This document shows, one piece after another, positions 1 to 9,503 of a stretch of 53,782 nucleotides of DNA; within the stretch, counting starts at the first letter, position 1, and each line of letters begins with the position of its first letter. Made by a program: the position numbers and the translations under genes. The notes below the pieces were generated by a model. That model worked only from the letters and a program-made list of their open reading frames with translations. It was not told the origin of the DNA and did not search any database. Source of the stretch: Chromera velia (Eukaryota; Sar; Chromeraceae); contig JAHBMJ010000214.1 of assembly GCA_018398765.1 (NCBI GenBank), forward strand, positions 1-53,782. Direction: 5' to 3'.

Positions 1-5
1 GAAAA

Positions 6-79
6 TGAGTTACCTGGGATTTGAACCCAGAACTAGTCGGTTAAAAGCCGAATACTCTACCAGATTGAGTTAGTAACTC
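6..79 (-). tRNA. trnK: tRNA-Lys(UUU), left copy
   Basis: Cloverleaf read on minus: acceptor GAGTTAC/GTAACTC, T-loop TTCAAAT and anticodon loop CTTTTAA, giving anticodon UUU. The same 74-nt gene occurs on plus at 52915 and 53426. The 5' flank with the core GTGAGTAAAAT is shared with the copy at 53426. Confidence 0.95.
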
Positions 80-172
80 GATTTAAGATTTTACTCACAG
101 ATTACGAAAGAAATAGGACGTTTTGAATTCTCTTAGAAAAGGCAGGTTTTATGTACTTAAAGATCCACGATT

Positions 173-1870
173 CTAGTTATTTTGCTTTTGGCTTTGCTTT
201 TCGAGAGCCTCTTCCTCCGCCCGTCTTTTCTGTGCCTCTTCTTCTAAAAAGGTCGCAATTTCTGGAAAGATTTCACCAATTAAAAGTTCCATTTGATTAG
301 AAGGTCCCACTTTGGCTTCCAAAAATTGAATTCCCAGTGCTTGGGCAAAACTTTTCAAATATGCTTTTTGATTTAACGACCCTATCATGAGTAATAACTT
401 CTTTTCCCTACCAACCGAACGACGCAAATTTCTCCTTAAACTGTTAAAATAAGATTCCATCTTAGTGTTTCCACTAGAGTCCACGATTCACTCACTCCAT
501 TGGGAATAAATAAATCACAAATATGTATAGACCACTAGATCAAGTATACGTAAAACAGCCGCAGGTTCGATATTGTTTAAAAATGAATTGACAGTTACGT
601 AGGTTCTAATAAAACTTTGTACTAAATGATAAGGACGCCCTTGTCTTTGAGTTAAAGCTATCTGTAACCTTTCGCCGTTCTGCAAAATCATGGCTGTAGC
701 ATCATCTAATTCAGTTGAGAATTGAGCAAATGATTTTAACTCAATAAATTGTGCCAATGTTATTTTCAAAGGGCCTACCAATTTTTTTATGGGTTTTGGT
801 TGTGCCGCCGAACCAACCCGTGAAACTGATAAACCGACATTTAGAGCTGGTCTTATCCCACTATTAAATAACTCTTGGGAGAGATAAATTTGGCCGTCAG
901 TAATGCTAATAACATTGGTTGGGATATAAGCGGAGACGTCGTTCCCTTGGGTTTCTATTACCGGTAGTGCAGTTAAGCTACCTCCTCCTAGAAAAGACGT
1001 CAACTTGGAAGCGCGCTCAAGTAGACGAGAATGAAGATAAAAAATATCGCCAGGATATGCTTCGCGACCTGGAGGACGACGTAAAATCAGTGATAGCTCC
1101 CTATAAGCTTGAGCGTGTTTTGAGAGGTCATCATAAATAATCAGACAATCATGCCCACTGTACAAAAAGTACTCAGCCTGGGTTGTTCCCACGAAGGGTG
1201 CAATATACTGTAAAGCGGCTCCGGCATCAGAAGCTGCATTAATTAAAACAGTATATTTTAAAGCGCCCCCTTCTTCCAAAACTTTACGAATTTCACCGAC
1301 CGTTACACTTCGTTGTCCGATATTTACATAAATACAATATTCAATGCCGTCAACGCAATTTTGATTAAGTATGGTGTCAATTGCAATTGAAGTTTTTCCC
1401 GTCTGGCGATCTCCTATAATTAATTCACGTTGACCTCGCCCAATAGGCACTAAATTATCGACAACTAAAATACCCGTTAATACAGGTGTGTCCACGGACT
1501 GACGCATAATTATGCCGGGGGAGGCGGTCTCGATTCGTCGATAAGGTAATTTTTTTTTTGATTTTTTGGTGTTAGCCGAAGGTAACTTTAATATAGTTCC
1601 CAAAGGATCTACGACACAACCTAATAATCTTTTACCCACTGGTACTTTTAATAAGTGTTCTGTAGGTCAGATAGAGGTCCCATTAGTCAGTGAAATTAAA
1701 GCTAAGGGTTTTCCGAGTAACAAGATGCAGGTTTCTTTCTGACTTAGGGTAAGGGCGATTCCTTTGTACCCCGTATCAAAAAGAACAAGCTCGCCTAATT
1801 GTAGCTCTGGTAATGTTTTGCTTAGTATGACGCCATCTGACGCTTTACAAAGAGAGGTATTGCTTGAAAT
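173..1870 (-). CDS. atpA: ATP synthase CF1 subunit alpha, C-terminally extended
   Basis: Alpha subunit of the plastid F1 ATPase; it binds a non-catalytic nucleotide and forms the alpha3-beta3 ring on the stromal side of the thylakoid. The frame (566 codons, UGA=Trp) contains the P-loop GDRQTGKT near residue 153 and the conserved [12 protein letters not shown] and [18 protein letters not shown] stretches. A TGA at 515 that would end the standard-code ORF is read as Trp, and the frame ends at TAG 173. The usual 25-30 N-terminal residues are missing: the frame opens right after a TAA at 1871-1873, so ATT 1870 is the farthest possible start and the true start is unsure. The C-terminus is roughly 70 residues longer than usual and ends in a charged [16 protein letters not shown] helix. 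psbH lies just upstream. Confidence 0.93.
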
Positions 1871-1935
1871 TTACTAATTTTGCAAATAATGATTTCTCTC
1901 AAACGCCTAGACCATGTGCCTCTTTAGGAGCAAGG

Positions 1936-2190
1936 TTAGGCTCAGTCGACAGTGATAAAGTCCACTTGTACCGTTTGATTGCAAATTAATAATAATGTTC
2001 ACAAAAAAAGAAAGAGTAAACTAATTAGTGCAACCATTAAAACCGAAGTCCCTCACGGAGCAGCATCGTTGGTACTCCCTAAGCCAGAATAAAGATCCAA
2101 GGATTTCAAAAAAGTTCCTATTCGAGTTGTTTTTTTTAAAGTTACAGGTGTAGGGTCCCCTTGAAAAAAATCACTAAACGTTTTAATCAT
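1936..2190 (-). CDS. psbH: Photosystem II phosphoprotein PsbH
   Basis: Small PSII core subunit with one thylakoid membrane span. The 84-residue frame starts at ATG 2190 and ends at TAA 1936. The family pattern is visible: a basic N-terminal part (KKTTRIGTFLKSLD), then APWGTSVLMVAL leading into the membrane helix, then a short lumenal tail. Three Trp codons are TGA, including the one in the conserved PWGT motif, which directly supports UGA=Trp. It was missed by standard-code ORF calling. It lies between petB and atpA on the same strand, with only about 65 bases to the start of the atpA frame. Confidence 0.95.
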
Positions 2191-2360
2191 CTTAAAGTGA
2201 TTTAAGCGCGAAGAAACTTCTTACTAAAAGATAAAACGTTAGGCGCACTCTGTACAAGCCGCCATTACTCCAAAGTGTGAGAATGGAGAGCCTTCTGTAT
2301 CAATAAGATTACTACGCCCGAACCAACGCCGGCCGCTTATAGGATCTTGGAGAAATGTTT

Positions 2361-2999
2361 TTAAGAAGGGCCAGAAATTCCTTGATTGCGAATCATTAAA
2401 AAATGTGCTAACAGGGCAATGACAACAATAAAAGGTAAAAAAAATGTATGTAAGCTATAAAAGCGGGTTAACGTATACTGGCCAATATTTACATCCCCGC
2501 GTAAAAAAAGGACTAAAACTGGGCCGATGAAGGGAATAACTTCGGGCACACCCGTTACAATTTTACATGCTCAATAACCGACTTGATCTCATGGTAACGA
2601 ATAACCAGTCACTCCAAACGAAACCGTTAAAATAGCCAGTAATACTCCCGTTACTCATGTTAACTCTCGTGGTGCTTTAAACCCGCCCGTAATAAAGACT
2701 CGAAAAATATGTAAGATCATAGATAATACCATCATACTTGCGCTTCACTTATGTAAAGACCGAACAAGTCACCCGAAGTTAATAGAATTCATGATAGCAT
2801 CGACCGAGGATAATGCATCTACAACACTTGGTTTATAATAAAAGGTCATTGCTGCTCCTGTCGCGATCTGGATTAATAACGAAATAAAAGTTATTCCTCC
2901 TAAGCAATAAAAAATATTCACATGAGGGGGTACAAATTTTGTAGAAAAATCTTCTGCTAATTTATTTAAGCCTATTCTTTTGTTTAACCAATTAAACAT
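2361..2999 (-). CDS. petB: Cytochrome b6
   Basis: Haem-carrying subunit of the cytochrome b6f complex in the thylakoid membrane. The full-length 212-residue product starts at ATG 2999 and ends at TAA 2361; the family is about 215. Four membrane spans are recognisable. Conserved landmarks: [13 protein letters not shown] after helix A, RSLHKWSASMM and LHIFRVF with the haem-ligand histidines, [12 protein letters not shown] and [14 protein letters not shown] at the end. Several TGA codons fall in the middle (for example GW at the end of the first standard-code ORF and LHKW), so without UGA=Trp the gene appears as two fragments. The neighbouring genes psbH and petG are on the same strand. Confidence 0.97.
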
Positions 3000-3596
3000 T
3001 TACAGACTTCAAAGATTTTTGTACATTTTTTAAAAACTCGCAACCAACAGAGATTTGAGCTTTATGGCTCAAACCTTTTCCTACAACTAGTAGGCTAGCG
3101 AGGATCCTTGCTATGTGAAAATTAGGACCCGCGGCAGAAATGATATCTCTAAATCTTGTCTCCACTCAGAAAGCGCGTCTTCTAAGGGAACGAGTTGAAA
3201 TACCATAGGTATGAAATGACGAACAAGTTTCAAAGCTTATGTTTATTTAGGGATTCGTTCATTCTGAACTAAATCAGGAACTGTCCTTGGTAGTGTACCC
3301 TCCGCGTACTAAAAGATCCTTGTGTGAGATTATGAGGCGGGTTAAGACTTTCATCCAATAATGTATATCGCTAGAAACCAACCTGCGAAGATGGATTATG
3401 TGTAACCTCCAACCCCTCATGTTTCTCTTAACCGACCTTAATCAACTCCTTTTCGTGTAAAAAGACATTCTGTCTATTCAAGTATTCGGGAACAGATTAT
3501 TTCTATACACTTCCAAAACCAAGGCTATCATAAGCTTCGAAGCTTATTGTGTAAAAACAATAATTAACAACACACCGAACCTATAAACTCCTTAGT
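3000..3596. other. Non-coding stretch between petB and petG
   Basis: No gene recognised here on either strand when TGA is read as Trp. A 95-codon minus frame (2962-3246) overlaps the petB start, has no recognisable motif and could be chance. The petB leader presumably lies at the left edge. Confidence 0.5.
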
Positions 3597-3707
3597 TTAC
3601 CGCAATTTCTTTCCTCGAAAAAGTTGGCCATAAGATAAAATATTTAAGCCCACAAACACTACAGTCAAACACCCTATTATAATGCCAAACAAAAGAGGTT
3701 CGTTCAT
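3597..3707 (-). CDS. petG: Cytochrome b6f subunit PetG
   Basis: One-helix subunit of the cytochrome b6f complex. The 36-residue product begins MNEPLLFGIIIGCLTVVFVG and ends in a basic tail (RGKKLR). The MxEPLLxGI start and the hydrophobic helix are diagnostic, and 37 residues is the usual length. It starts at ATG 3707 and ends at TAA 3597. Too short for usual ORF lists. It lies about 600 bases upstream of petB on the same strand. Confidence 0.93.
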   Translation of the reverse strand: MNEPLLFGIIIGCLTVVFVGLNILSYGQLFRGKKLR

Positions 3708-4108
3708 CTTTTAGTAATGCTTTCGGACGTTCACCCGCACCCGAATAAGCAAAAGTGAGCGTTTAAGGACTCTAGCAGCAAGCTAAAAATTCTTTGATTT
3801 TATCTGACTATGATTTCGCAAAGTTGATGTTTTGTTATCGGCAGAAACAATTAACACCCCTTAAAAACCCTTTTCCTAGATAATTACTTTAAGGACCTCA
3901 GCTATTTACCCCACCCCTCTGAAGGGGTTGTCATGATATAAATCAGAAAAAAAGGTGACCCTAAGGAACCGGACTGATATTTAATTTCCAAATCCTTCAA
4001 GATTATACACAATAGTTATGCTGCGGATCTGTCAGATGAAGCTTAGTTGGTCCCCCATGCGTTATTTTAACATTAACCAATCAACGTGTCAATATTCCCT
4101 TTGGATAT
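3708..4108. other. Non-coding stretch with a small hairpin
   Basis: No gene seen. The palindrome ACCCCT-CTGA-AGGGGT at 3913-3928 would form a 6-bp stem with a 4-base loop downstream of the minus-strand ORF389. It could be an RNA 3'-end stabiliser; there is no T-run. Confidence 0.4.
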
Positions 4109-5278
4109 TTAGGCCGGAAATATAGATAGTAATCATAGCCATCAAGGTATAGGTGTGCGTTTTTTAACGGGGCCTAGAGACGTAGGCTTTAAAAAAGCTT
4201 TGGTTGAAATTTCAAGATCCCAACCTTTGGTTAAAAAAGGAATCTCGTTGGCATAAAGTAGACGAAGATCTTTTACATTGTTTAATCATGATTTGGGAAC
4301 TTGTGCCAAATGTAAAAATGGGATATGATCCACCATTCAAAATCACGGGGTGGGTAGTTTAAATTCTAGAAATTTATCTACTGTAGTCAATGGTATATGC
4401 GCCTGCTTAAACAGATCGTCAGATGGAGAATCAAGCTCCAGATAAAATCCAGGTTTATGAAAGATTCGAAGTTTTTTAATATTTTGGTGTCAAAAAGATT
4501 CGTTTCATGTTAGTTGGCAGTCTTCCGGTTGGTTTTGTATTCCTTTTCTTCACCAGGTTGGCGGGGTGCATTTAAACTGCGTGAAAAAGTTAACTCAGCG
4601 GTCACGCGTTCTAAATATCGCGCGTTCACTATCACATTGATATCATTCGTTATTGAAGTTTAATCAATAATTCGGATAATAAATATCAAAGGTATTTTTT
4701 TTATGGTAAAAAAGCCTTAATTCACTTCTGACTAATGGCGGAAGAAATGCCTTGCGTAGCACCAGTCTAGCAGGGCGTAGTTCATTACTTTGCGTCCGAA
4801 TAACATCTTCCCGTATACGAACGGGCCCCAAAATTCGATAAGACCGGTTTCAAAGTTTCTGCGTAGAAAATCATGCAGCTTCTTCTGCATTTAATTTTTC
4901 TCGATATCCAGTAAGAAGTAAAATTCAATGCTTTTGTTCTGTAGTCACCAGTTCTATTAAAAATCGTGAATCCGGTAAGTTAGCACAATCTCAATCCATA
5001 CCAAGGCCGTAAGTCTGCGGAACGCTCGCCTTATCGCGTGGCAACCCTCAGTCGTCCTTTAGCTTAAAGAGTAAACGATAAGTGCAGTAGGAAAAAAACG
5101 ACCATAAATATTCTGCCTGACACTTACTTCGAACGTTTAAATTAAATATTTGATGATCCATAAGCTTACATTTAACAACCCTCCTCTGAAGCTCGACATA
5201 AAAAGGGAATTTATTGAAGGCCGATTGCTTATACGAATTAAACGCATATGTTGCAGCCAACTTAAGACGAGTTAACAT
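4109..5278 (-). CDS. Unidentified 389-residue protein (ORF389)
   Basis: An open frame of 390 codons from ATG 5278 to TAA 4109, in which more than ten TGA codons must be read as Trp. Its length without TAA or TAG and its place between petG and psaC on their strand make it very likely a real gene. I do not recognise it. The product looks mostly soluble and rich in Trp, Phe, Leu, Arg and Lys, with an aromatic segment about residues 100-140, a patch TPPTWWRK near 210 and a hydrophobic Trp-rich end (IPWWLWLLSIFPA) that could anchor it in a membrane. It shows no CxxCH haem site (so probably not cytochrome f), no di-iron EExxH motif and no P-loop. It could be a strongly diverged plastid gene or a lineage-specific one. 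Confidence 0.75.
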
Positions 5279-5432
5279 TATCTCTAAAAAAATTGTTTGT
5301 TTTAAACAAACTTACAAAAGGTTAATTGAGACCCCTAACTTAAAGCACTTTACGGGGCTTAAATCGTTACAAATCATTTATCCTTACCCACTTATTGGTA
5401 GGTCAATTAACATGCCTCCAATTAAATGGAAA

Positions 5433-5678
<246 letters not shown>

Positions 5679-5757
5679 TTAAAAAATAACTTTTTAGTGA
5701 CTATGCACACAAATAATCTTAATTAATCCAATAGCCTCTCTTAAAAATTAAAATAAA

Positions 5758-5877
5758 TTAGAGCTCTTCATCTTCATACTCAATTTGAGGAATTACTGGC
5801 GTTTCTCTAAAGAGTACAGCAGAAATCAATACAATTAATGTCCCGAAAAGTAACGTACAATAAACAATAGTTTCCAC
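5758..5877 (-). CDS. psbT: Photosystem II subunit PsbT
   Basis: Single-helix PSII core subunit near the dimer interface. The 39-residue product starts at GTG 5877 and ends at TAA 5758. It reads (M)ETIVYCTLLFGTLIVLIS followed by FRETPVIP, matching the family pattern of a membrane helix and an FREPP-like motif. The acidic tail IEYEDEEL is longer than usual. No ATG is available in frame nearby, so GTG is the likely start. Confidence 0.9.
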   Translation of the reverse strand: METIVYCTLLFGTLIVLISAVLFRETPVIPQIEYEDEEL

Positions 5878-5982
5878 AAGTTTAATTTTAAAATTTTAGG
5901 TATAATCGTTAGTAACGGGTATAAAAACGTTCTAATATTTTTTTATTATTCTGTTAAACAGTAAAAAATGTTCTAGGACCAA

Positions 5983-6056
5983 GAGCTTGTAGCTCAATGG
6001 ATTAGAGCGTATGGCTACGAACTATAAGGATGGGGGTTCGATTCCCTCCAAGCTCA
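5983..6056 (+). tRNA. trnR: tRNA-Arg(ACG)
   Basis: Acceptor GAGCTTG/CAAGCTC, D-arm TAGCTCAATGGATTAGAGC, anticodon loop CTACGAA (anticodon ACG), T-arm with GGTTCGATTCC. It is the only plus-strand gene recognised in the left 31 kb. Confidence 0.93.
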
Positions 6057-6980
6057 GAACATTCAAATATAGCTTACCTTAGTTTTCACTAAACATTTCA
6101 AATTCGACTTTTTCTAGTCTATCGTGTGTTTTTAACTTACGCTTTGAATCTTCTGAATTCTTGCTATACTTTTAAAGAACCACCCCTAATGCCTCGAATT
6201 AACAAAGCCAGAAAAATTAAATCCTAGACCTTGCCGGACATGAAAATTTTATTGAGTTTTAATCAGAAACCCAAAAAAACGAACACTAGAGTTTATGCAT
6301 TTCAGAAAACTAGGGTTTGTAATCGTTAACAGCAATAGAAAGTTTGTAACCTTTTAACGATGACTTTTATTCTCCCTAAATTTTAAGGAGCAAATGCAAT
6401 CGCAATAAAGATCGGAACTTATATACTTTCTTTACTTTTTTTGCCTGTTCTAGTTCGAGCCCAGTTGGATGAAATAATCTACTTTTATTTAAATGGGCTT
6501 CTGCTGGATGGAGAGATGTTTCTGAACCCCAACTTCACCACCTTCAAACTCTTAAATCTCTCTGCAACACGCTTAATTTGCATAAAATTTCTGTGAATTG
6601 TAAAAACGGTCTCAAAGTCAAATGAAATAATAGAATAAGTATCGAGATACAGAACAAACATTGATTTAGGTTTTTAATTAAGTTGTTCGAAAACCAAGCT
6701 CATGAATGTCCTGCGGGCAGTTGCGTTCAACTAATTGCCTGTCTTTCCAAAATTCTTTCAGGGCTTGACTTGGTTGGCGGCGGGTAGCTCTGGCGTGAAT
6801 TTCCCGTTTTGAAACGCAGCCAGACTCAAAGCTGTACGACCTAACCAAAGTTTAGTAACAGTGTACATCTTATCTTAAATTTTAAATCTTCTTTTTAGTT
6901 TCTAAGTAAATTCGAAAAATGGTTTAAGGGGCCTATTCTCCGAGGCAAAAGACCCCCCAGAACTAACTCCTAAAAACTGA
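6057..6980. other. Stretch without a recognised gene
   Basis: Nothing recognised in about 920 bases. A 135-codon plus-strand frame (6380-6787, UGA=Trp) is open but has no ATG near its beginning, no motif I know and several Cys. Short minus frames of 40-60 codons around 6660-6870 are likewise unsupported. Treated as probably non-coding or decayed. Confidence 0.4.
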
Positions 6981-7931
6981 CTAAAATCTTCTTCGATAGA
7001 CTTGGCTGATTCGATATTTGAGGCCTAACATCAAACTTATGGTGAATAAGCTAAGAAATAGTTGTACCTTAAGCGCAGGATTGTAAACCAAACGACTACA
7101 AAACAAGCCTCTACTGATTCGAAACCAATCCCACGATTTGCTATAAGAAATAAACCAACTAACCCCATATCCCAGGCAGAGATCATGACGATATAATGCA
7201 CTTTGATCTAAATTACAGTTTATAAAATGTATTCACAATGGAATATAACAAAGTGTCTGGGATAATCAGTTGAAGAGTGCTTCGACATTGGACGCTCGTG
7301 CAATATTTCAGCTAAACCCCCACGGATCAGTATTTCCAGAACTGTCCATTACCAAAATTTTGTGAAAAAATTCGACATTTACGACCGATGAAAAAGTTAC
7401 TGTAAAGGCAAAATTAACCGTAAAAGCGTTCTCTAAACCATAATTCTGAAAAAAACTTGTATATATGAGCGTCTGGTATAAGTAACCTTTTGTTATTTGA
7501 TTAATAAAACTACAAATATGATCGGTATACATGTCCTCGCTTTTTGACCCATAGTCTAAAAATGTTAAGAGGCCTAAGTGAACTAAACTTATATGTACAA
7601 TGCCTGCAAATATTCCGGATAATTGTTCTGACGTTTTGTACATATAATGTTCTTGCAAATTGGTTCGTAGAACGCTTAGAGGCCCCCCTCATTTTTGGCC
7701 CAATAGTTTGATGTAAAAGAATTGATCTAAGAATGTACACGTTACAAAAGCTAAGCACCATAACAATAAAGTTGCATCCGCAGGTCAGGTATAAGGAAAA
7801 AACAGACTTTCCACTAGAACGTGAGTTAAAATAGGCGCTCCGCTGGCCGTAATAATCTTTGGGAAAAACAGTATAAAAAAAGCCGTGCCTATTAATACTG
7901 CAAAAAATTTTATTTGGCTGAGTTTTAACAT
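6981..7931 (-). CDS. Unidentified polytopic membrane protein (ORF316)
   Basis: A 317-codon frame from ATG 7931 to TAG 6981, with TGA read as Trp. The frame stays open upstream to about 8040, so a longer N-terminus is possible. The product has several likely membrane segments: about residues 8-25 (FFAVLIGTAFFILFF), 50-65 (ATLLLWCLAFVTC), a hydrophobic stretch around SGIFAGIVHISLVHLGLLTF, and one near the C-terminus (VQLFLSLFTISLML), with a basic tail. The Trp- and Gly-rich parts DPWGFSW and SWFISYSKSWDWFR faintly recall the Trp-rich region of CcsA, and the length also fits CcsA (about 310), but the diagnostic WGxxWxWD pattern is not present. I leave it unnamed. Confidence 0.7.
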
Positions 7932-8610
7932 ACTTCGATACATTAGATTCAAAACCAATCAGTTGTCGCGGAGATTTCTTGTAAGGATTCCACGAAGGCC
8001 TGCGTTGCAAAATATTCGCGAAATATCTAACCCATGCCACTCCTAAATCTCATCATAGTGTTAAATTTTTCTGGTTTAACTTATTCGGAAAAAGCTTTAA
8101 TTCTCTTGTCGTTCAAAGGCTTAATGACTTGCTGCACCTCCAACGATGTTTTAAATTTCTAAGACACATCTAAATTATAAAATAAAATTTTTAGTCTGCT
8201 TATGATTAAATCCCCAAAAATGGCCCCGCAACTCTTTCTCAGCATTTGAAAGTAAAGTACTTACCTCTACCCCTCCTTTGGTTTTATCCAAATACGGATT
8301 TTGCTATGACATGCTCTTGCTTTTGACAAGTTTAATGTTTGTAAACCTGTGAATCAGGTTAATCTTTTACTATATTTAACTATCTCCTGACAAATTCGGT
8401 AGGTTTTTAAGGTCCGAGTATTTATCGGTACAAATGTTGCGACTGGTTAGACTTCCCAAATACAGTAAAAATTCTACCTTTTATGTAATAAACACCTATT
8501 TTGAGTGAGCTATAAGTACTGGATTGCAATGATTTCTAAGAGAATTTATTTTGTTGTGCTGTGTAAGATTACGAAGGGCGTTAATTTTCGTTCTTCCTCA
8601 TATTTAATTT
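7932..8610. other. Non-coding stretch upstream of ORF316
   Basis: Apart from the possible N-terminal extension of ORF316 (to about 8040), no gene or RNA was recognised before the tRNA cluster. Confidence 0.4.
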
Positions 8611-8693
8611 TATACCTAGATGGATTTGAACCATCGATTCCATTTGGAGCTAGATTATGAGTCTAGTGCTTTCGACCTCTCAGCCATAGGTAT
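8611..8693 (-). tRNA. Class II tRNA with CAU anticodon
   Basis: Read on minus: acceptor ATACCTA/TAGGTAT, D-arm GCTGAGAGGTCGAAAGC, perfect 5-bp anticodon stem CTAGA/TCTAG around the loop CTCATAA (anticodon CAU), a long variable arm (stem TCC/GGA), T-arm GATGG/CCATC. Long variable arms belong to Leu, Ser or bacterial Tyr tRNAs, whereas CAU belongs to Met or lysidine-modified Ile, so the identity is unclear. A normal elongator-type tRNA-Met(CAU) lies in the same cluster. Confidence 0.85.
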
Positions 8694-8721
8694 CCTATCT
8701 TTGGTTTAATACATGCAAAGC

Positions 8722-8804
8722 TGAGTAGAGAAGGAGTCGAACCCACAAGAATTAAACTTCGTTATATTTTGAATATAATGCGTTTACCATTTCGCCATCT
8801 ACTC
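8722..8804 (-). tRNA. trnL: tRNA-Leu(CAA)
   Basis: Class II cloverleaf with acceptor GAGTAGA/TCTACTC, D-arm GGCGAAATGGTAAACGC, anticodon loop TTCAAAA (anticodon CAA), a long variable arm and T-loop TTCGACT. The T-stem has one mismatch. Confidence 0.92.
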
Positions 8805-8805
8805 G

Positions 8806-8878
8806 CGAGACTGGCGGGACTTGAACCCGTAACCCCTACCTTGACAGGGTAGTATTCTAACCATTGAACTACAGCCTC
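8806..8878 (-). tRNA. trnD: tRNA-Asp(GUC)
   Basis: Acceptor GAGGCTG/CAGTCTC, anticodon stem CTACC/GGTAG around loop CTGTCAA (anticodon GUC), T-loop TTCAAGT. It nearly touches tRNA-Leu(CAA), with one base between them. Confidence 0.94.
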
Positions 8879-8893
8879 CTTATTCATAACCCT

Positions 8894-8978
8894 AAGAGAG
8901 AAAGGGGTTTGAACCCTTGACATTGAACTATGTAACAGATTAGCAATCTGCCGCTTTCGACCACTCAGCCACCTCTCC
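8894..8978 (-). tRNA. trnS: tRNA-Ser(GCU)
   Basis: Class II cloverleaf: acceptor GGAGAGG/TCTCTCT with G-U pairs, anticodon loop TTGCTAA (anticodon GCU), long variable arm, T-arm AAGGG/CCCTT. It abuts tRNA-Met. Confidence 0.93.
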
Positions 8979-9052
8979 TGACTCTGGTTGGATTTGAACC
9001 TACGACCTTGGGCTTATGAATCCCATGCTCTAACCAACTAAGCTACAGAGTC
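8979..9052 (-). tRNA. trnM: tRNA-Met(CAU)
   Basis: Class I cloverleaf: acceptor GACTCTG/CAGAGTC, D-arm TAGCTTAGTTGGTTAGAGC, anticodon loop TTCATAA (anticodon CAU), T-loop TTCAAAT. The paired first acceptor base pair suggests an elongator; tRNA-Ile(CAU) cannot be excluded from sequence alone. Confidence 0.88.
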
Positions 9053-9082
9053 TTCGTGAAAACTTGTTAACTAATGTCTCTG

Positions 9083-9156
9083 GGCGAATAACGAGACTTG
9101 AACTCGTGAATCATGGTATCACAAACCATTGCCTTTACCACTTGGCTATACCCGCC
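9083..9156 (-). tRNA. trnH: tRNA-His(GUG)
   Basis: Anticodon stem ATGGT/ACCAT around loop TTGTGAT (anticodon GUG), acceptor GCGGGTA/TATTCGC preceded by the extra 5' G typical of tRNA-His, T-arm ACGAG/CTCGT. Confidence 0.94.
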
Positions 9157-9187
9157 TTGATAGATAAAAAATTTCCACTGAAAATTT

Positions 9188-9258
9188 AGACGATACTCAG
9201 ATTTGAACTGAGGATAGAGGATTTGCAATCCCCTGCCTTACCACTTGGCTATATCGTC
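9188..9258 (-). tRNA. trnC: tRNA-Cys(GCA)
   Basis: Acceptor GACGATA/TATCGTC, anticodon loop TTGCAAA (anticodon GCA) in stem GGGGA/TCCTC, T-arm CTCAG/CTGAG. Confidence 0.94.
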
Positions 9259-9265
9259 TCTGATA

Positions 9266-9338
9266 CTGGGATGGTAGGAATTGAACCTTACGAATGATGG
9301 AGTCAAAGTCCATAGCCTTACCACTTGGCTACATCCCA
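9266..9338 (-). tRNA. trnQ: tRNA-Gln(UUG)
   Basis: Acceptor TGGGATG/CATCCCA, anticodon stem ATGGA/TCCAT around loop CTTTGAC (anticodon UUG), T-loop TTCAATT. The T-stem has mismatches. Confidence 0.92.
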
Positions 9339-9370
9339 AATTTAAAACTTTTAGTATATGCAGATGACCC

Positions 9371-9443
9371 TACCAAAAACCAGAATTGAACTGGTGACAC
9401 GAGGATCTTCAGTCCACTGCTCTACCAACTGAGCTATTTCGGC
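9371..9443 (-). tRNA. trnF: tRNA-Phe(GAA)
   Basis: Acceptor GCCGAAA/TTTTGGT with G-U pairs, D-arm TAGCTCAGTTGGTAGAGC, anticodon loop CTGAAGA (anticodon GAA), T-arm ACCAG/CTGGT. Right-most member of the nine-gene tRNA cluster. Confidence 0.94.
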
Positions 9444-9503
9444 CAAAAGAACAGAGAGTTCAGCAACTTCCGGTTGGGTACACCACCTAGGGTTGTGCTA
9501 ATA

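Noticed and set aside
515-1639. Frameshift or pseudogene explanation for the broken atpA, petB, rpl16 and similar genes
   Set aside because: Fragments of each gene are in the same frame and are separated only by TGA at Trp positions, so code reassignment explains them without any lesion.
7510-8040. 176-codon minus-strand ORF
   Set aside because: It overlaps ORF316 in another frame; the ORF316 frame has coherent membrane segments and continues through TGA to a proper stop, while this one is hydrophilic and unlike anything known.
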